Of a stretch of DNA of 64,000 nucleotides, positions 35,333-43,927 are shown piece after piece (positions within the stretch are counted from its first letter, which is position 1; each line of letters begins with the position of its first letter). The translations under genes and the position numbers were made by a program. Origin of the DNA: UBA10649 sp963793105. Its GTDB lineage: Bacteria > Actinomycetota > Actinomycetes > S36-B12. Below the pieces are notes generated by a model. That model was not told the DNA's origin, ran no database searches, and saw nothing but the letters and a program-made list of their open reading frames with translations. The stretch lies in assembly GCA_963793105.1 (NCBI GenBank), contig CAWBZB010000003.1:372001-436000 (forward strand), written 5' to 3'.

Positions 35333-36457
35333 ATGCCTACCCTGACTCGTCACCTGCCCACGGCCGTGCCGTCCGACTTCGGCGACGTGGTCTCCGGCCT
35401 CGTCGCGCCTGCCGCAGCCGTGGCCGTCGCCGTCTCCGCGGCGCTCGTGATCGCCTCGGTGGTCAGGAGGGCGATGCGGCGTTCGGCGACCAAGTGGCCG
35501 ATGCTCGAAGGCCTCAGCGCGCGCATCAAATGGCCCCTTCGCCTCCTTCTTGCCGCCATCGGGGTCTGGCTCGCCATCCACTTCACCACGGACTTCGAGA
35601 TATCCGAGGGCCTCCAGCAGCTGATTCTCATCATCGTGATCGCCGTCTCGGGGTGGCTGCTGATCGAGGCGACGCGCGCCGTCCAGGACGGGATAGTCGC
35701 CCGGTTCCCGACCGACGTCGCCGACAACCGGCAGTCGCGTCGCATCCACACGCAGGTGCAGATCCTCGGACGCCTCGCTATCGCCTTCATCGTCTCGTTC
35801 GCGATCGCGGCGAGCCTGCTGACCTTTCCGGGGATGCGCGCCGTCGGCGCGTCGATCCTGGCATCCGCGGGCCTGGCCGCGATCATCGCCGGCATCGCGG
35901 CGCAGTCGGCGCTCACCAATGTCTTCGCGGGTCTCCAGATCGCCTTCTCCGACTCGATCCGCGTGGACGACGTGGTCATCGCCAACGACGAGTACGGCCG
36001 CATCGAGGAGATCACCCTCTCCTACGTCGTGGTGCGCACATGGGACGACCGGCACGTGGTCCTTCCGTCCACCTATTTCACGACCACGCCCTTCGAGAAC
36101 TGGACGCGCACCGAGGCCGAACTCGTGGGCACTGTCGAGCTGGACCTTGACTGGACGGTGCCCGTGGAGGAGATGCGCCGCGAGCTCGAGCGACTGCTGA
36201 GCGAGACCGATCTGTGGGACGGGCGCTCGTCGGGTATCCAGGTCACCGAAGCGACCGGGGGCCTCGTGCGCGTCCGCGCCGTCGCCTCGGCCGAATCCGC
36301 GCCGATCCTGTGGGACCTGCGGTGCTACCTGCGCGAGGGCTTGGTCGCCTGGGTCCAGAAGTCCGGGGCGGGCGTGCCCCGCACCCGCCTTGAGGGCCTC
36401 ACCGACCCCGGCGCTGGACGGGGTCCCGGGATCATCCCCGGCAGGTCGCAGCAGTAG
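35333..36457 (+). CDS. Mechanosensitive ion channel, MscS family
   Basis: 374 residues. Four hydrophobic segments are seen: about 20-45, 70-90, 97-112, and the pore region GMRAVGASILASAGLAAIIAGIAAQSALTNVFAGLQIAF near 165-200 (in parts: SAGLAAIIAGIAAQSALTN), with the small-residue pattern of the TM3 pore. The beta-domain follows (IRVDDVVIANDEYGRIEEI, FENWTR). It releases solutes on hypo-osmotic shock. Confidence 0.9.
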   Translation: MPTLTRHLPTAVPSDFGDVVSGLVAPAAAVAVAVSAALVIASVVRRAMRRSATKWPMLEGLSARIKWPLRLLLAAIGVWLAIHFTTDFEISEGLQQLILIIVIAVSGWLLIEATRAVQDGIVARFPTDVADNRQSRRIHTQVQILGRLAIAFIVSFAIAASLLTFPGMRAVGASILASAGLAAIIAGIAAQSALTNVFAGLQIAFSDSIRVDDVVIANDEYGRIEEITLSYVVVRTWDDRHVVLPSTYFTTTPFENWTRTEAELVGTVELDLDWTVPVEEMRRELERLLSETDLWDGRSSGIQVTEATGGLVRVRAVASAESAPILWDLRCYLREGLVAWVQKSGAGVPRTRLEGLTDPGAGRGPGIIPGRSQQ

Positions 36458-36644
36458 GGACGCCCGCGCCGCCACGACGTGGCGTCGCCCAGGCGCCTCT
36501 TCGGGCTCGCAGGCACCTGGCCCCGTCTGCCGACGGTGGGCCGTTCGCCCCTTGTCCCAGTCGACAGGGGCGGGACGATCGAAGGAGAGCGCGCGCGGCG
36601 AAGGTGCTGCGCCGCGACGGAATCGCTCAGGAGGAGTGACGAGG

Positions 36645-36842
36645 ATGGCTACGACCGGATCGGCCCCATGGGCATTGGTGGACCGCAACGATCTCTCGCC
36701 GCTGTGCCCGCACTGCGGAAAGGAACTCACCGAGGTCTACCGCCGCGGAGTCGGCTTCCCGCTCGGCGAGGGGCGGACGTTCGTCTACTTCTGTCCCCAC
36801 TGCACTAAGACACTGGGCTTCGCCCAGGGACGAATGATCTGA
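36645..36842 (+). CDS. Small zinc-ribbon protein
   Basis: 65 residues. Two CPHC pairs (LCPHCGKEL and YFCPHCTKTLGF) 36 residues apart would bind one zinc. No other domain is present. SD GGAGTGACGAGG precedes the ATG; earlier in-frame starts overlap noncoding sequence. I do not recognise a specific function; similar short two-CxxC proteins are annotated as hypothetical. It stands alone downstream of mscS. Confidence 0.65.
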   Translation: MATTGSAPWALVDRNDLSPLCPHCGKELTEVYRRGVGFPLGEGRTFVYFCPHCTKTLGFAQGRMI

Positions 36843-36893
36843 CGGGCGGCGGGGCTCGCCGGCATCGGCACGGCGGCCTGCACCCGGACGGGT

Positions 36894-37070
36894 CTAGCCC
36901 AGGCCCGCCTCCATCTGGGCCATCGCCCCGGCCATGTCCATCACGCCTCAGTGCGCCACTGCCTTGTCGTCGCGGAACTGAAGGATGTCGTGAATGACAA
37001 TGCTGAAGTCCGGGAAGGCGGCGAACATCATGGCGAACATCTGCCTCGCCAGTGCCGTGTAGTCCGCCAT
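36894..37070 (-). pseudogene. SnoaL-like ester cyclase remnant
   Basis: With a good SD (GAAGGGA), the gene begins MADYTALARQMFAMMFAAFPDFSIVIHDI, a typical SnoaL-like polyketide cyclase N-terminus, then reaches ...KAVAH, a TGA, and continues in the same frame GVMDMAGAMAQMEAGLG and stop. Family proteins end '..vEHWgvmDm.g.m.Q.Ga', so the TGA replaces the Trp codon TGG, and about 55-60 middle residues are missing. It has two inactivating lesions, a deletion and a nonsense change, yet its start signals remain intact. Confidence 0.65.
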
Positions 37071-37188
37071 GCCAGTGTCCCTTCGGGGGTGGGAGGAGCG
37101 ACGACTCGAGCCTACGTGACCGCGTCCCACGCGGGTAGCCCGCGCGAGTCAGGGACGGCGACGATGAGCCCTCTCCGTCGCACGGGCG

Positions 37189-38298
37189 CTAGCCCACACC
37201 GCCGTCGACCGGGATGCTGACCAGGATCGTGGCGCCGCGACCGGGGCCGTCGCTGGCGGCCTGGAGCGTACCCCCGTGGTCGTTGACGATGGCCCGGGCA
37301 ATCGTCAGTCCGAGACCGCTTCCCCCGCCGTCGGTGCTGACACGTGACGCATCGACACGGTGGAATCGCTCGAACACCGAGTGGAGCTGGTCCGCGGGTA
37401 TGCCCTCGCCCGAATCGGTGACGCGGATCTGGACGGTGGAGCCCTCGACGGAAACGCCGACGACCACCGAGCCCGCCGGGGGCGTGTGCCGCAGCGCGTT
37501 GTCCAGCAGGTTCGCCAGCACCTGCTGGAGGCGCACCGAGTCGCCGAGGATCCAGCACGGTTCCTCGCCGGCGACGAGCTCGAGGCTGACTCCTTTGGCC
37601 ATGAACCGCGGGGCTGCGGCGGCCACGGCGAGCCGCACAACGTCCCGACTATCGATGCGCTCGAGCACGATCCCCAGTGCATGCTCCTCCGCCGCCGAGG
37701 ACTCCCGGAGATCGGACGCGAGCCGGCGCAGCCGTTCGACCTGAAGGCGCATGGTCGCGTATGTCGCGGCGTCGCGGGCAAGGACGTCGTCCTCCATCCC
37801 GTCGATGTAGACCTCGAGGGTCGCGAGGGGCGTGCGCAACTCGTGTGCGAGGTCGGCCAGCAGGCGCGTACGAGTGGTCTCCGTCTCCGCGAGCCGCCGA
37901 GCCATGTGCGTGAAGGAGTCGGACAACTGGTGGAGCTCGCTGCTGAAGGATGCGTCGGGGACGGCCACGTCGTATCGGCCAGCGGCCACGGACTCAGCCG
38001 ACACGGCGAGTTCCTCGACGGGACGCGATACGCGCCGGACCATGAACCAGGAGATCCCGCCAGCGGCTATCAGCGCCGTCACCGTGGCGAGCACGACGGA
38101 GATGGCGAAGGACGACGCGAACGCTTCCTCCGCGTGGAACTGCACGTCAGGATCGGCTACGCCGGCGTGGATCAAGTGGTCGTGGAAGAGCCGGGGCGCG
38201 ACGATGGCGGCCGCGATGATGAGGGTGACTGCTCCCACCCCGACGACGAGAACCTGGGCCTGCATCAGTCGCGTCGCCAGGCGAGGGCGCTGGCTCAT
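37189..38298 (-). CDS. Sensor histidine kinase (membrane, HAMP)
   Basis: 369 residues. TM1 (VLVVGVGAVTLIIAAAIVA) and TM2 (FAISVVLATVTALIAAGGISWFMV) bracket a short periplasmic loop (about 45 residues) that contains HDHLIHAGV and HAEE, His-rich for its size. HAMP follows, then the H-box LLADLAHELRTPLATLEVYI, N-box QVLANLLDNALRHTP, and G boxes DSGEGIP and GSGLGLTIA. It overlaps the response regulator by 4 bp. The neighbouring copper-type operon and the His-rich sensor loop suggest metal sensing, by inference. Confidence 0.9.
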   Translation of the reverse strand: MSQRPRLATRLMQAQVLVVGVGAVTLIIAAAIVAPRLFHDHLIHAGVADPDVQFHAEEAFASSFAISVVLATVTALIAAGGISWFMVRRVSRPVEELAVSAESVAAGRYDVAVPDASFSSELHQLSDSFTHMARRLAETETTRTRLLADLAHELRTPLATLEVYIDGMEDDVLARDAATYATMRLQVERLRRLASDLRESSAAEEHALGIVLERIDSRDVVRLAVAAAAPRFMAKGVSLELVAGEEPCWILGDSVRLQQVLANLLDNALRHTPPAGSVVVGVSVEGSTVQIRVTDSGEGIPADQLHSVFERFHRVDASRVSTDGGGSGLGLTIARAIVNDHGGTLQAASDGPGRGATILVSIPVDGGVG

Positions 38299-38999
38299 CC
38301 AGCCACCATCCCGTAGCCGACCCCGCGAACGGTTCGGATGAACCGCGGAAGTGCGGCGTCGTCTCCGAGCTTGGTGCGCAGGTGACCGACGTGCACGTCC
38401 ACGACGTGCTCGTCCCCGTACCAGCCCGGTCCCCAGACCGCATCGATGAGCTGCCGCCGGGTGAGGGCCGCCTTGGGCCGGCCGGCCAAGGCCGCCAGGA
38501 GGTCGAACTCCGTCCGGGTGAGCTCCACGTCGTCGCCGTTCACCTTGGCCGTGCGCGCCTCCGTGTCGATGACGAGCGTGCCCAGTGCGATCGTGTGACT
38601 GTCGCTGGGCCCGGCGATCGAGACCCGGGGGCGGCGAAGCATGGCGCGGACACGGGCGACGAGCTCGCGGGGCGAGAAGGGCTTGACCAGGTAGTCGTCC
38701 GCTCCCATCGACAGGCCGAGGATCTTGTCGACCTCCTCATCGCGGGCGGTGAGCATGATGATGTACGCGTCCGAGAACTGCCGGATCTGGCGACATGCCT
38801 CGATGCCGTCGAAACCCGGCAGCATGACGTCGAGCACGATGAGGACGGGATCCGAGGCGCGGGCCTCCTCGACCGCCGCCGGGCCGGTGTGGGCTACGGC
38901 GACGGTGAAGCCTTCGCGCTCAAGGTAGCTGCCGACCACCTGGGTGAGCGGAGCCTCATCGTCGACGACGAGCACCCTCAGTGGCTCAGACACCGGCAC
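38295..38999 (-). CDS. Response regulator, OmpR/PhoB family
   Basis: 234 residues. REC domain with VVDDEAPL, phospho-Asp in LIVLDVMLPGFDG, Thr in MLTARDEEVDKI and Lys in DDYLVKPFSPREL; the winged-helix trans_reg_C domain follows (LTRTEFDLLAALAGRPKAALTRRQLIDAVWG, in parts, ending RTVRGVGYGMV). Starts at GTG 38999 (or GTG 38993). First gene of the pair; it likely controls the divergent multicopper oxidase operon. Confidence 0.92.
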   Translation of the reverse strand: MPVSEPLRVLVVDDEAPLTQVVGSYLEREGFTVAVAHTGPAAVEEARASDPVLIVLDVMLPGFDGIEACRQIRQFSDAYIIMLTARDEEVDKILGLSMGADDYLVKPFSPRELVARVRAMLRRPRVSIAGPSDSHTIALGTLVIDTEARTAKVNGDDVELTRTEFDLLAALAGRPKAALTRRQLIDAVWGPGWYGDEHVVDVHVGHLRTKLGDDAALPRFIRTVRGVGYGMVAG

Positions 39000-39041
39000 C
39001 GCCCCTCCGTTCGCTGCGACAAGCCTACGGCGACGAGGGCG

Positions 39042-39296
39042 TCAGGCCGGGGCGTCGGTCGCCTCAAGCGTGCGGCGGGATCGTGCATACTCCTCCGCAT
39101 CGATCTCCCCCGATGCGAAACGCCGGTCCAGGATCACCCGCGCGGACTCGAGGGGCATGGCCTGCGAGGGCGACGAGCGGGTAGCACGAGCCACCGCCCA
39201 GACGGCGAGCAACATCACGGCACCCCAGACCAGGAGCATCATCCCCAAGCCGACGAACCCCATGACACCCCAGTCGTTCTGGTACCAACCCATCAC
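39042..39296 (-). CDS. SHOCT-domain small membrane protein
   Basis: 84 residues. One membrane helix (VMGFVGLGMMLLVWGAVMLLAVWAV) is followed by a C-terminal SHOCT motif: ILDRRFASGEIDAEEYARSRRTL. SHOCT is a short oligomerisation motif common in small membrane proteins near copper and stress genes. GTG 39296 or ATG 39293; GGGAGG upstream. Confidence 0.85.
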   Translation of the reverse strand: MMGWYQNDWGVMGFVGLGMMLLVWGAVMLLAVWAVARATRSSPSQAMPLESARVILDRRFASGEIDAEEYARSRRTLEATDAPA

Positions 39297-39379
39297 GGCG
39301 GCACCTCCCTCGACTACTGACGATCTGACCCGAGTCCATGCTCCGCCGCCTTCGTGTGCGGCACGCGACGATGGGATGA

Positions 39380-39444
39380 AGAATCGATCAAGGACGTCCG
39401 TCCGCGACCCGCTCCCGGTTCTTCATGGAACCTTGATCGGTTCT
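39380..39444. promoter_or_regulatory. Patterned control region before the multicopper oxidase operon
   Basis: Two inverted copies of AGAAYCGATCAAGG (39380-39393, and on the other strand 39431-39444; 13 of 14 identical) are separated by 37 bp. Inside and overlapping the right copy is GGTTC-N6-GAACC-N6-GGTTC (39417-39443), three half-sites at an 11-bp pitch. A dimeric regulator such as the adjacent OmpR-family protein, or a MerR/CueR-type one, could bind here. It sits between the divergent SHOCT and oxidase genes. Confidence 0.6.
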
Positions 39445-39506
39445 CCTGCCCGTCGAGACCGAGCCGGGAGCATCCTCGATGAGTGGGATCGAGCGAGGGG
39501 CGCGAG

Positions 39507-40967
39507 GTGCATCTGACACGGCGGCTCTTCGTCGCCACCATGGCGGGCTCTGGGGTCGCCCTCGGGCTGGGCGCCTGCACTGCGCAGACCTCGAGCGTCG
39601 CCGTTGCTCCCACCCGCCCAGCCTCCGCGACGACCCGTCCATCCACCGGTACCACGCGGCGCGTCACCCTTCGGGCACGGCCGATCACCGTCGATCTCGG
39701 CGGCACGGTCGTCCAGACCTGGGGGTTCGGCGACTCCGTGCCCGGCGCCGCCCTGCGGGCAACGGCCGGCGACCGCGTCGTGGTGGACTTCCGCAATGAA
39801 CTGCCGAAGGCCACGAGCGTCCACTGGCACGGCTTGGCCATTCGCAACGACATGGACGGCGTCCCCGGAGTCACCACCCCCGAGACGCCGGCGGGCGGGA
39901 CCTTCACCTTCGACTTCGTCGTCCCCGATCCTGGAACGCACTGGTTCCATCCGCACCACGGCATGCAGCTCGACCACGGGCTCTACGCCCCCTTCGTCGT
40001 CGACGATCCGGACGACCCCGGCGACTACGACGCGGAGTGGATCCTCATGCTCGACGACTGGACCGACGGTGTCGGTCCCAGTCCCGAGGAGATCATGGAG
40101 GGTCTCATCGCCGACGGGGCCTCGGACGCAGGTGGCATGGGTCGCATGCATGGCATGGGCGGCATGGGCGCCGGGGCCGGCGGGGACGTGGACTATCCGC
40201 TCTACCTGGTCAACGGCCGGCCTCCGACTGATCCGGATACCCTCGTGGCGCGGTCCGGTGACCGCGTCCGGCTGCGCATCATCAACGCCTCGGCTGACAC
40301 GGTGTTCACGGTGGCCCTGGGCGGTCACGACCTGACGGTGACTCACTCCGACGGCTACGCCGTCGAGCCCGTGACAGCACCGGCGCTGCGCATCGGCATG
40401 GGCGAGCGCTACGACGCGACGGTGACCCTGGGTGACGGGGTGTTCGCCCTCGTCGCGGACCCCGTCGGGAAGCGTGGCCTGGCGCGGGCCCTGGTGCGCA
40501 CCGGGTCGGGCGCCGTGCCCGCAGACACGCATCGGCCCAGCGAAGTCGATGCGTACCCGCTCACCGTCGACGCCCTTCGGGCCGCGGGCCCGGCACGGCT
40601 CCCGCAGCGTGAACCGGACTCGATCCAGGACCTGCTGCTCTCCGGTTCCATGGCGCCCTACGTCTGGACCATCAACGGACGCACCTACGACGACGCTGTT
40701 CCCCTGACCGTCCGTGAGGGCGAAGCGATCCGACTACGGATCAGGAACATGTCGATGATGGCGCACCCCGTGCATGTCCACGGGCACACCTTCCAGCTGG
40801 GACCGGCCGGCGGTGCGGGACCACGCAAGGACACCGTCCTGCTGCCGCCCATGGGCGGAGTCGACGTCGACGTGGCCGCGACGAACCCCGGATCGTGGAT
40901 GGTGCACTGCCACAACGCCTACCACGCCGACGCCGGAATGATGACCCGCCTGGACTACGCCGCCTGA
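39507..40967 (+). CDS. Multicopper oxidase (lipoprotein, Tat-type signal)
   Basis: 486 residues. The N-terminus HLTRRLFVATMAGSGVALGLGAC carries a twin Arg and a lipobox (LGLGAC), so export by Tat and lipid anchoring are likely. Copper motifs: HWHGLAIR, HWFHPHHGMQ, HPVHVHGHTF and HCHNAYHADAGMM, covering T2/T3 and T1 sites with Met as the axial ligand. A Met-rich loop (GGMGRMHGMGGMGA) is as in CueO-like cuprous oxidases. It probably oxidises Cu(I) outside the membrane. GTG 39507 has GAGGGG six bases upstream; GTG 39483 is an alternative. Confidence 0.9.
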   Translation: MHLTRRLFVATMAGSGVALGLGACTAQTSSVAVAPTRPASATTRPSTGTTRRVTLRARPITVDLGGTVVQTWGFGDSVPGAALRATAGDRVVVDFRNELPKATSVHWHGLAIRNDMDGVPGVTTPETPAGGTFTFDFVVPDPGTHWFHPHHGMQLDHGLYAPFVVDDPDDPGDYDAEWILMLDDWTDGVGPSPEEIMEGLIADGASDAGGMGRMHGMGGMGAGAGGDVDYPLYLVNGRPPTDPDTLVARSGDRVRLRIINASADTVFTVALGGHDLTVTHSDGYAVEPVTAPALRIGMGERYDATVTLGDGVFALVADPVGKRGLARALVRTGSGAVPADTHRPSEVDAYPLTVDALRAAGPARLPQREPDSIQDLLLSGSMAPYVWTINGRTYDDAVPLTVREGEAIRLRIRNMSMMAHPVHVHGHTFQLGPAGGAGPRKDTVLLPPMGGVDVDVAATNPGSWMVHCHNAYHADAGMMTRLDYAA

Positions 40968-41013
40968 CCCATTCGCCCGTTCGACCCATCCCACTACCGA
41001 GGAGCACCAGCAC

Positions 41014-41586
41014 ATGAGGACCCGCACTCTCGCACTCGCCGGCATGGGCGTCGCCCTGAGCCTCCTGCTGGCGGCGTGTGGAAGCACGGCCGCCAGCCCC
41101 CAGGGCTCGGCCGTGGCGGCCGCGGCCGCCGACATCTCGTTCGCCCAGTTGATGATCCCGCACCACCAGCAGGCCGTGGAGATGGCTGACCTCGCGCGCG
41201 GGCGGGCGAGCTCACCGGAAGTCGAGCAGCTGGCCGTGCAGATCAAGGCGGCCCAGGACCCGGAGATCCAGGTGATGTCCGACTGGCTGCGCGAGTGGGG
41301 CGCGCCGTTGGAGATGGGCGACGATCACGGGTCCCACGACATGGGCGGCATGACGATGTCCGGGATGATGACCGACGAGGACATGCAGGCCCTCGCGAAC
41401 GCCACCGGATCGGAGTTCGACCGGCTGTGGCTGCAGATGATGATCGCGCACCATCAGGGCGCCATCAGCATGGCCGACGAGGTCCGGGCGGAGAGCACGA
41501 ACGCGGACGTCACCGCACTTGCCCGTGAGGTGATCGCCGCGCAGGCGGCCGAGATCGACACCATGCAGAAGCTGCTGACTGAGTAG
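41014..41586 (+). CDS. DUF305 lipoprotein
   Basis: 190 residues with lipobox LLLAACG. Two DUF305 repeats, each with the metal-binding-like helix: FAQLMIPHHQQAVEMA and LQMMIAHHQGAISMA; between them lies a Met/His-rich loop (HGSHDMGGMTMSGMMTDEDM). DUF305 proteins are common near copper resistance genes and the His/Met content fits copper binding. SD GAGGAGC precedes ATG. Second gene of the oxidase operon (47 bp gap). Confidence 0.9.
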   Translation: MRTRTLALAGMGVALSLLLAACGSTAASPQGSAVAAAAADISFAQLMIPHHQQAVEMADLARGRASSPEVEQLAVQIKAAQDPEIQVMSDWLREWGAPLEMGDDHGSHDMGGMTMSGMMTDEDMQALANATGSEFDRLWLQMMIAHHQGAISMADEVRAESTNADVTALAREVIAAQAAEIDTMQKLLTE

Positions 41587-41609
41587 CGCCGTAGCCAAGG
41601 AGCAGAACC

Positions 41610-42584
41610 ATGAGCGTGAATGCTGAACGCCGACTACGGTCCGCGGCCCTGGTCGCCGTGGCTGTGTTCACGCTGACCGCCTGTGCGTCCGGCTCGAACA
41701 CCGCGCAGGAGCCTGGCCCTTCCGCAGGAGCGTCGACCCCCTCCATGGAACTGCCGTCCGCGACGTCGGCCGGTCCGACCAGTGCGCCGACCCCGGCCCC
41801 GGACATGACGGCCGAGCCGGCCCAGCCCGTGAGCGGCGCCGACATGGCCGCCCACATCCACAACCTCGCCTTCGACGGGCGTCGCCTGCTCATCGGCACT
41901 CACGACGGACTGTGGGGACAGGTCCCGAGTGCGACGCCCGAGCCGCTCTCGCGTGACGCCTTCGACGTCATGGGCTTCACCCGTACTGACGGTCGATGGC
42001 TCGCCTCCGGTCATCCCGGCGAGGGCATGGATGCGCCGTCCGACCTCGGCCTGCTGCAGTCCACCGATGACGGGAGCACGTGGACACAGGTGTCCCTCGG
42101 CGGAGAGGTCGACTTTCATCGCCTCGTCACCTCCGGCGTCGTCGTCCTCGGCGTCAACGCCCACGACGGACGACTGCTGCGGTCTGATGATGACGGCGTC
42201 ACGTGGACCGACCTCGGAACCCCGGGGCTCTACGACCTCGCTGTTGACCCCTCGAACCCGGCCATCGTCGTGGGCACCACCGAGAACGGTCCCGTCCGCA
42301 GCACGGATGCCGGCGTGACCTTCGAGCCGATCCAGGGCGTGCCCCTATTGGCCCTCCTCGCCTGGACAGGCGGCACGCTGTATGCGGCCGACGTCGACGG
42401 CCGGCTCCACGAGTCGACCGACGCCGGCGCGACCTGGAGCGCGCGCGGTTCGCTGCCGGGTCAGCCGACGGCCCTGGCGGCCGACGAAGCCACCGTCGCC
42501 GCGCTCGTGGACGACGCCATCCTCGAGTCGGTCGACGGCGGCGCGACCTTCGCTCCCAGGATCACCGACCTGGGCGGTCACTAG
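41610..42584 (+). CDS. BNR/sialidase-type beta-propeller lipoprotein (F510_1955-like)
   Basis: 324 residues. Lipobox LTACASG, then a Pro/Ser/Thr linker, then beta-propeller blades with BNR-like Asp boxes: STDDGSTWTQV, SDDDGVTWTDLG, STDAGVTFEPI, STDAGATWSARG, SVDGGATFAPR. The N-terminal HIHNLAFDGRRLLIGTHDGLW is typical of the F510_1955 subgroup, which is often found with DUF305 and copper genes. Third gene in the operon. An enzymatic role is unproven. Confidence 0.85.
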   Translation: MSVNAERRLRSAALVAVAVFTLTACASGSNTAQEPGPSAGASTPSMELPSATSAGPTSAPTPAPDMTAEPAQPVSGADMAAHIHNLAFDGRRLLIGTHDGLWGQVPSATPEPLSRDAFDVMGFTRTDGRWLASGHPGEGMDAPSDLGLLQSTDDGSTWTQVSLGGEVDFHRLVTSGVVVLGVNAHDGRLLRSDDDGVTWTDLGTPGLYDLAVDPSNPAIVVGTTENGPVRSTDAGVTFEPIQGVPLLALLAWTGGTLYAADVDGRLHESTDAGATWSARGSLPGQPTALAADEATVAALVDDAILESVDGGATFAPRITDLGGH

Positions 42585-42602
42585 TCCTGAGCGGTGCCGG
42601 CC

Positions 42603-43787
42603 TCAGCCGACGACCCTGCCCACGCCCGAGAACCGCTCCCGGTACCAGGGGCCGAGGAAGTCGATCACCTCGACGCCGTCACTGGGGTTGGACGCGCTCA
42701 CCATCTTGCCGTTGCCGATGTAGATCGCCACATGGTGCGCCCCACGCCCGAAGTAGAAGACAAGGTCACCGGGCTGGATCTCCGACACCGGGACTCGCCG
42801 GGTCTGGTTCCACTGGGTGTAGCTCAGGGCGGTGAGGCCGACGCCCGCCTGCCCCCAGGCGGCGGCGGTGAGTTTCGAGCAGTCCCACGAGTTCGGCGGA
42901 TTGGCGCTGAAGGAGTAGGGGTCGCCCACCTGTGACAAGGCGTACTGGATCGCGGCCTGTGCCCGCGATCCGCCCGAGTATCCGCCTCCGGCCTGAGTCG
43001 GCGCATTGGCCGGTCGGTCGGCGGATGGGCGATCCTGCGACCCGGACTCCGACCCGGACGGGGACCCGGATTGCGTACCGGACGGCGAAGCCGCCGAGGC
43101 CGAGGCCGCGGCTGCGGCTGCGGCATCAGCCGCCTGCTGAGCCTCCCGCACCTGCTGCGCGCGTCGCTCTCGCCGGAGCTGCTCCAGCCGTTGACGCTCC
43201 TCCTCCTGCAGGGTGGCGAGCACGGCCTGCGACTCGGCCAGCCGCCCGGCCGCCTGGGCCTTTGCGGCGTCCATGTCAGCCCGGGCCTGCTGGGCGTTCG
43301 CCTCCCGATCCGAGATCTCCGCTTCGGTCTGCGCCAGTCGCAGTCGCGACGTCTGAGCCTGACGGAGCTGGTCGACCTGCGAGCGCTGCAGCTGGCTCAT
43401 GACGGCGGCCTGCGCGAGGAACTCCGTTGGGTCGTCGGCCAGCAGGACCTGCAACGTGGGATCCACTCCCCCGCTGGCGTACACCGAGCGGGCCATGTCT
43501 GCGATCGTCCCCTGCGTGATCACCATCTGCGCGCGCTCGCGCTGGAGCCGGTTGCCGATCGCGTCCAGCTCTCCCTGGATCTCACCAAGCCTCTCGCGCG
43601 CCTGCTCGGCCTCTTCGTGCGCCGCAGCGGCCTGCATCTCGAGGTCCCGAACCTGCTCCTCCACCTGCTGGAGGTCCTGGCGCGGTGCCGCCTGACTCGC
43701 CTGTCCGCCGAGGACTCCCGCGAACACCATCACCGCGGTCGCCGTCACCACGCCGCGCCGGAACCGGGATGGGCCGGACGACTGCAC
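42603..43787 (-). CDS. NlpC/P60 peptidoglycan hydrolase with coiled-coil N-terminus
   Basis: 394 residues. Signal peptide (VVTATAVMVFAGVLGGQASQA), a long coiled coil (about 30-210, rich in Gln/Glu/Ala/Arg), an Ala/Ser/Gly/Pro linker, and a C-terminal NlpC/P60 domain: catalytic Cys in WDCSKLTAAAWGQAGV (the usual G of DCSGL is K), His in HHVAIYIGNGKMV, and a polar third position near NPSDGVEV. It matches RipA/RpfI-type endopeptidases cutting stem peptides. GTG 43787 follows GGGAGG by 6 bases, so the ATG-like extension to 43820 is rejected. Confidence 0.88.
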   Translation of the reverse strand: MQSSGPSRFRRGVVTATAVMVFAGVLGGQASQAAPRQDLQQVEEQVRDLEMQAAAAHEEAEQARERLGEIQGELDAIGNRLQRERAQMVITQGTIADMARSVYASGGVDPTLQVLLADDPTEFLAQAAVMSQLQRSQVDQLRQAQTSRLRLAQTEAEISDREANAQQARADMDAAKAQAAGRLAESQAVLATLQEEERQRLEQLRRERRAQQVREAQQAADAAAAAAASASAASPSGTQSGSPSGSESGSQDRPSADRPANAPTQAGGGYSGGSRAQAAIQYALSQVGDPYSFSANPPNSWDCSKLTAAAWGQAGVGLTALSYTQWNQTRRVPVSEIQPGDLVFYFGRGAHHVAIYIGNGKMVSASNPSDGVEVIDFLGPWYRERFSGVGRVVG

Positions 43788-43927
43788 GTGGTTCCTCCCC
43801 AGGGGGCCGGTCGGTGTCAAGAATGGCTCCGTCGAGTCTCAGGGGCACTCGGTTCAGGTTACGCGGAGAACACATGAAGGTTTGATGAAGGACCTCAAGG
43901 GGAGTCGCCAGTGCACACCCTGGACGG

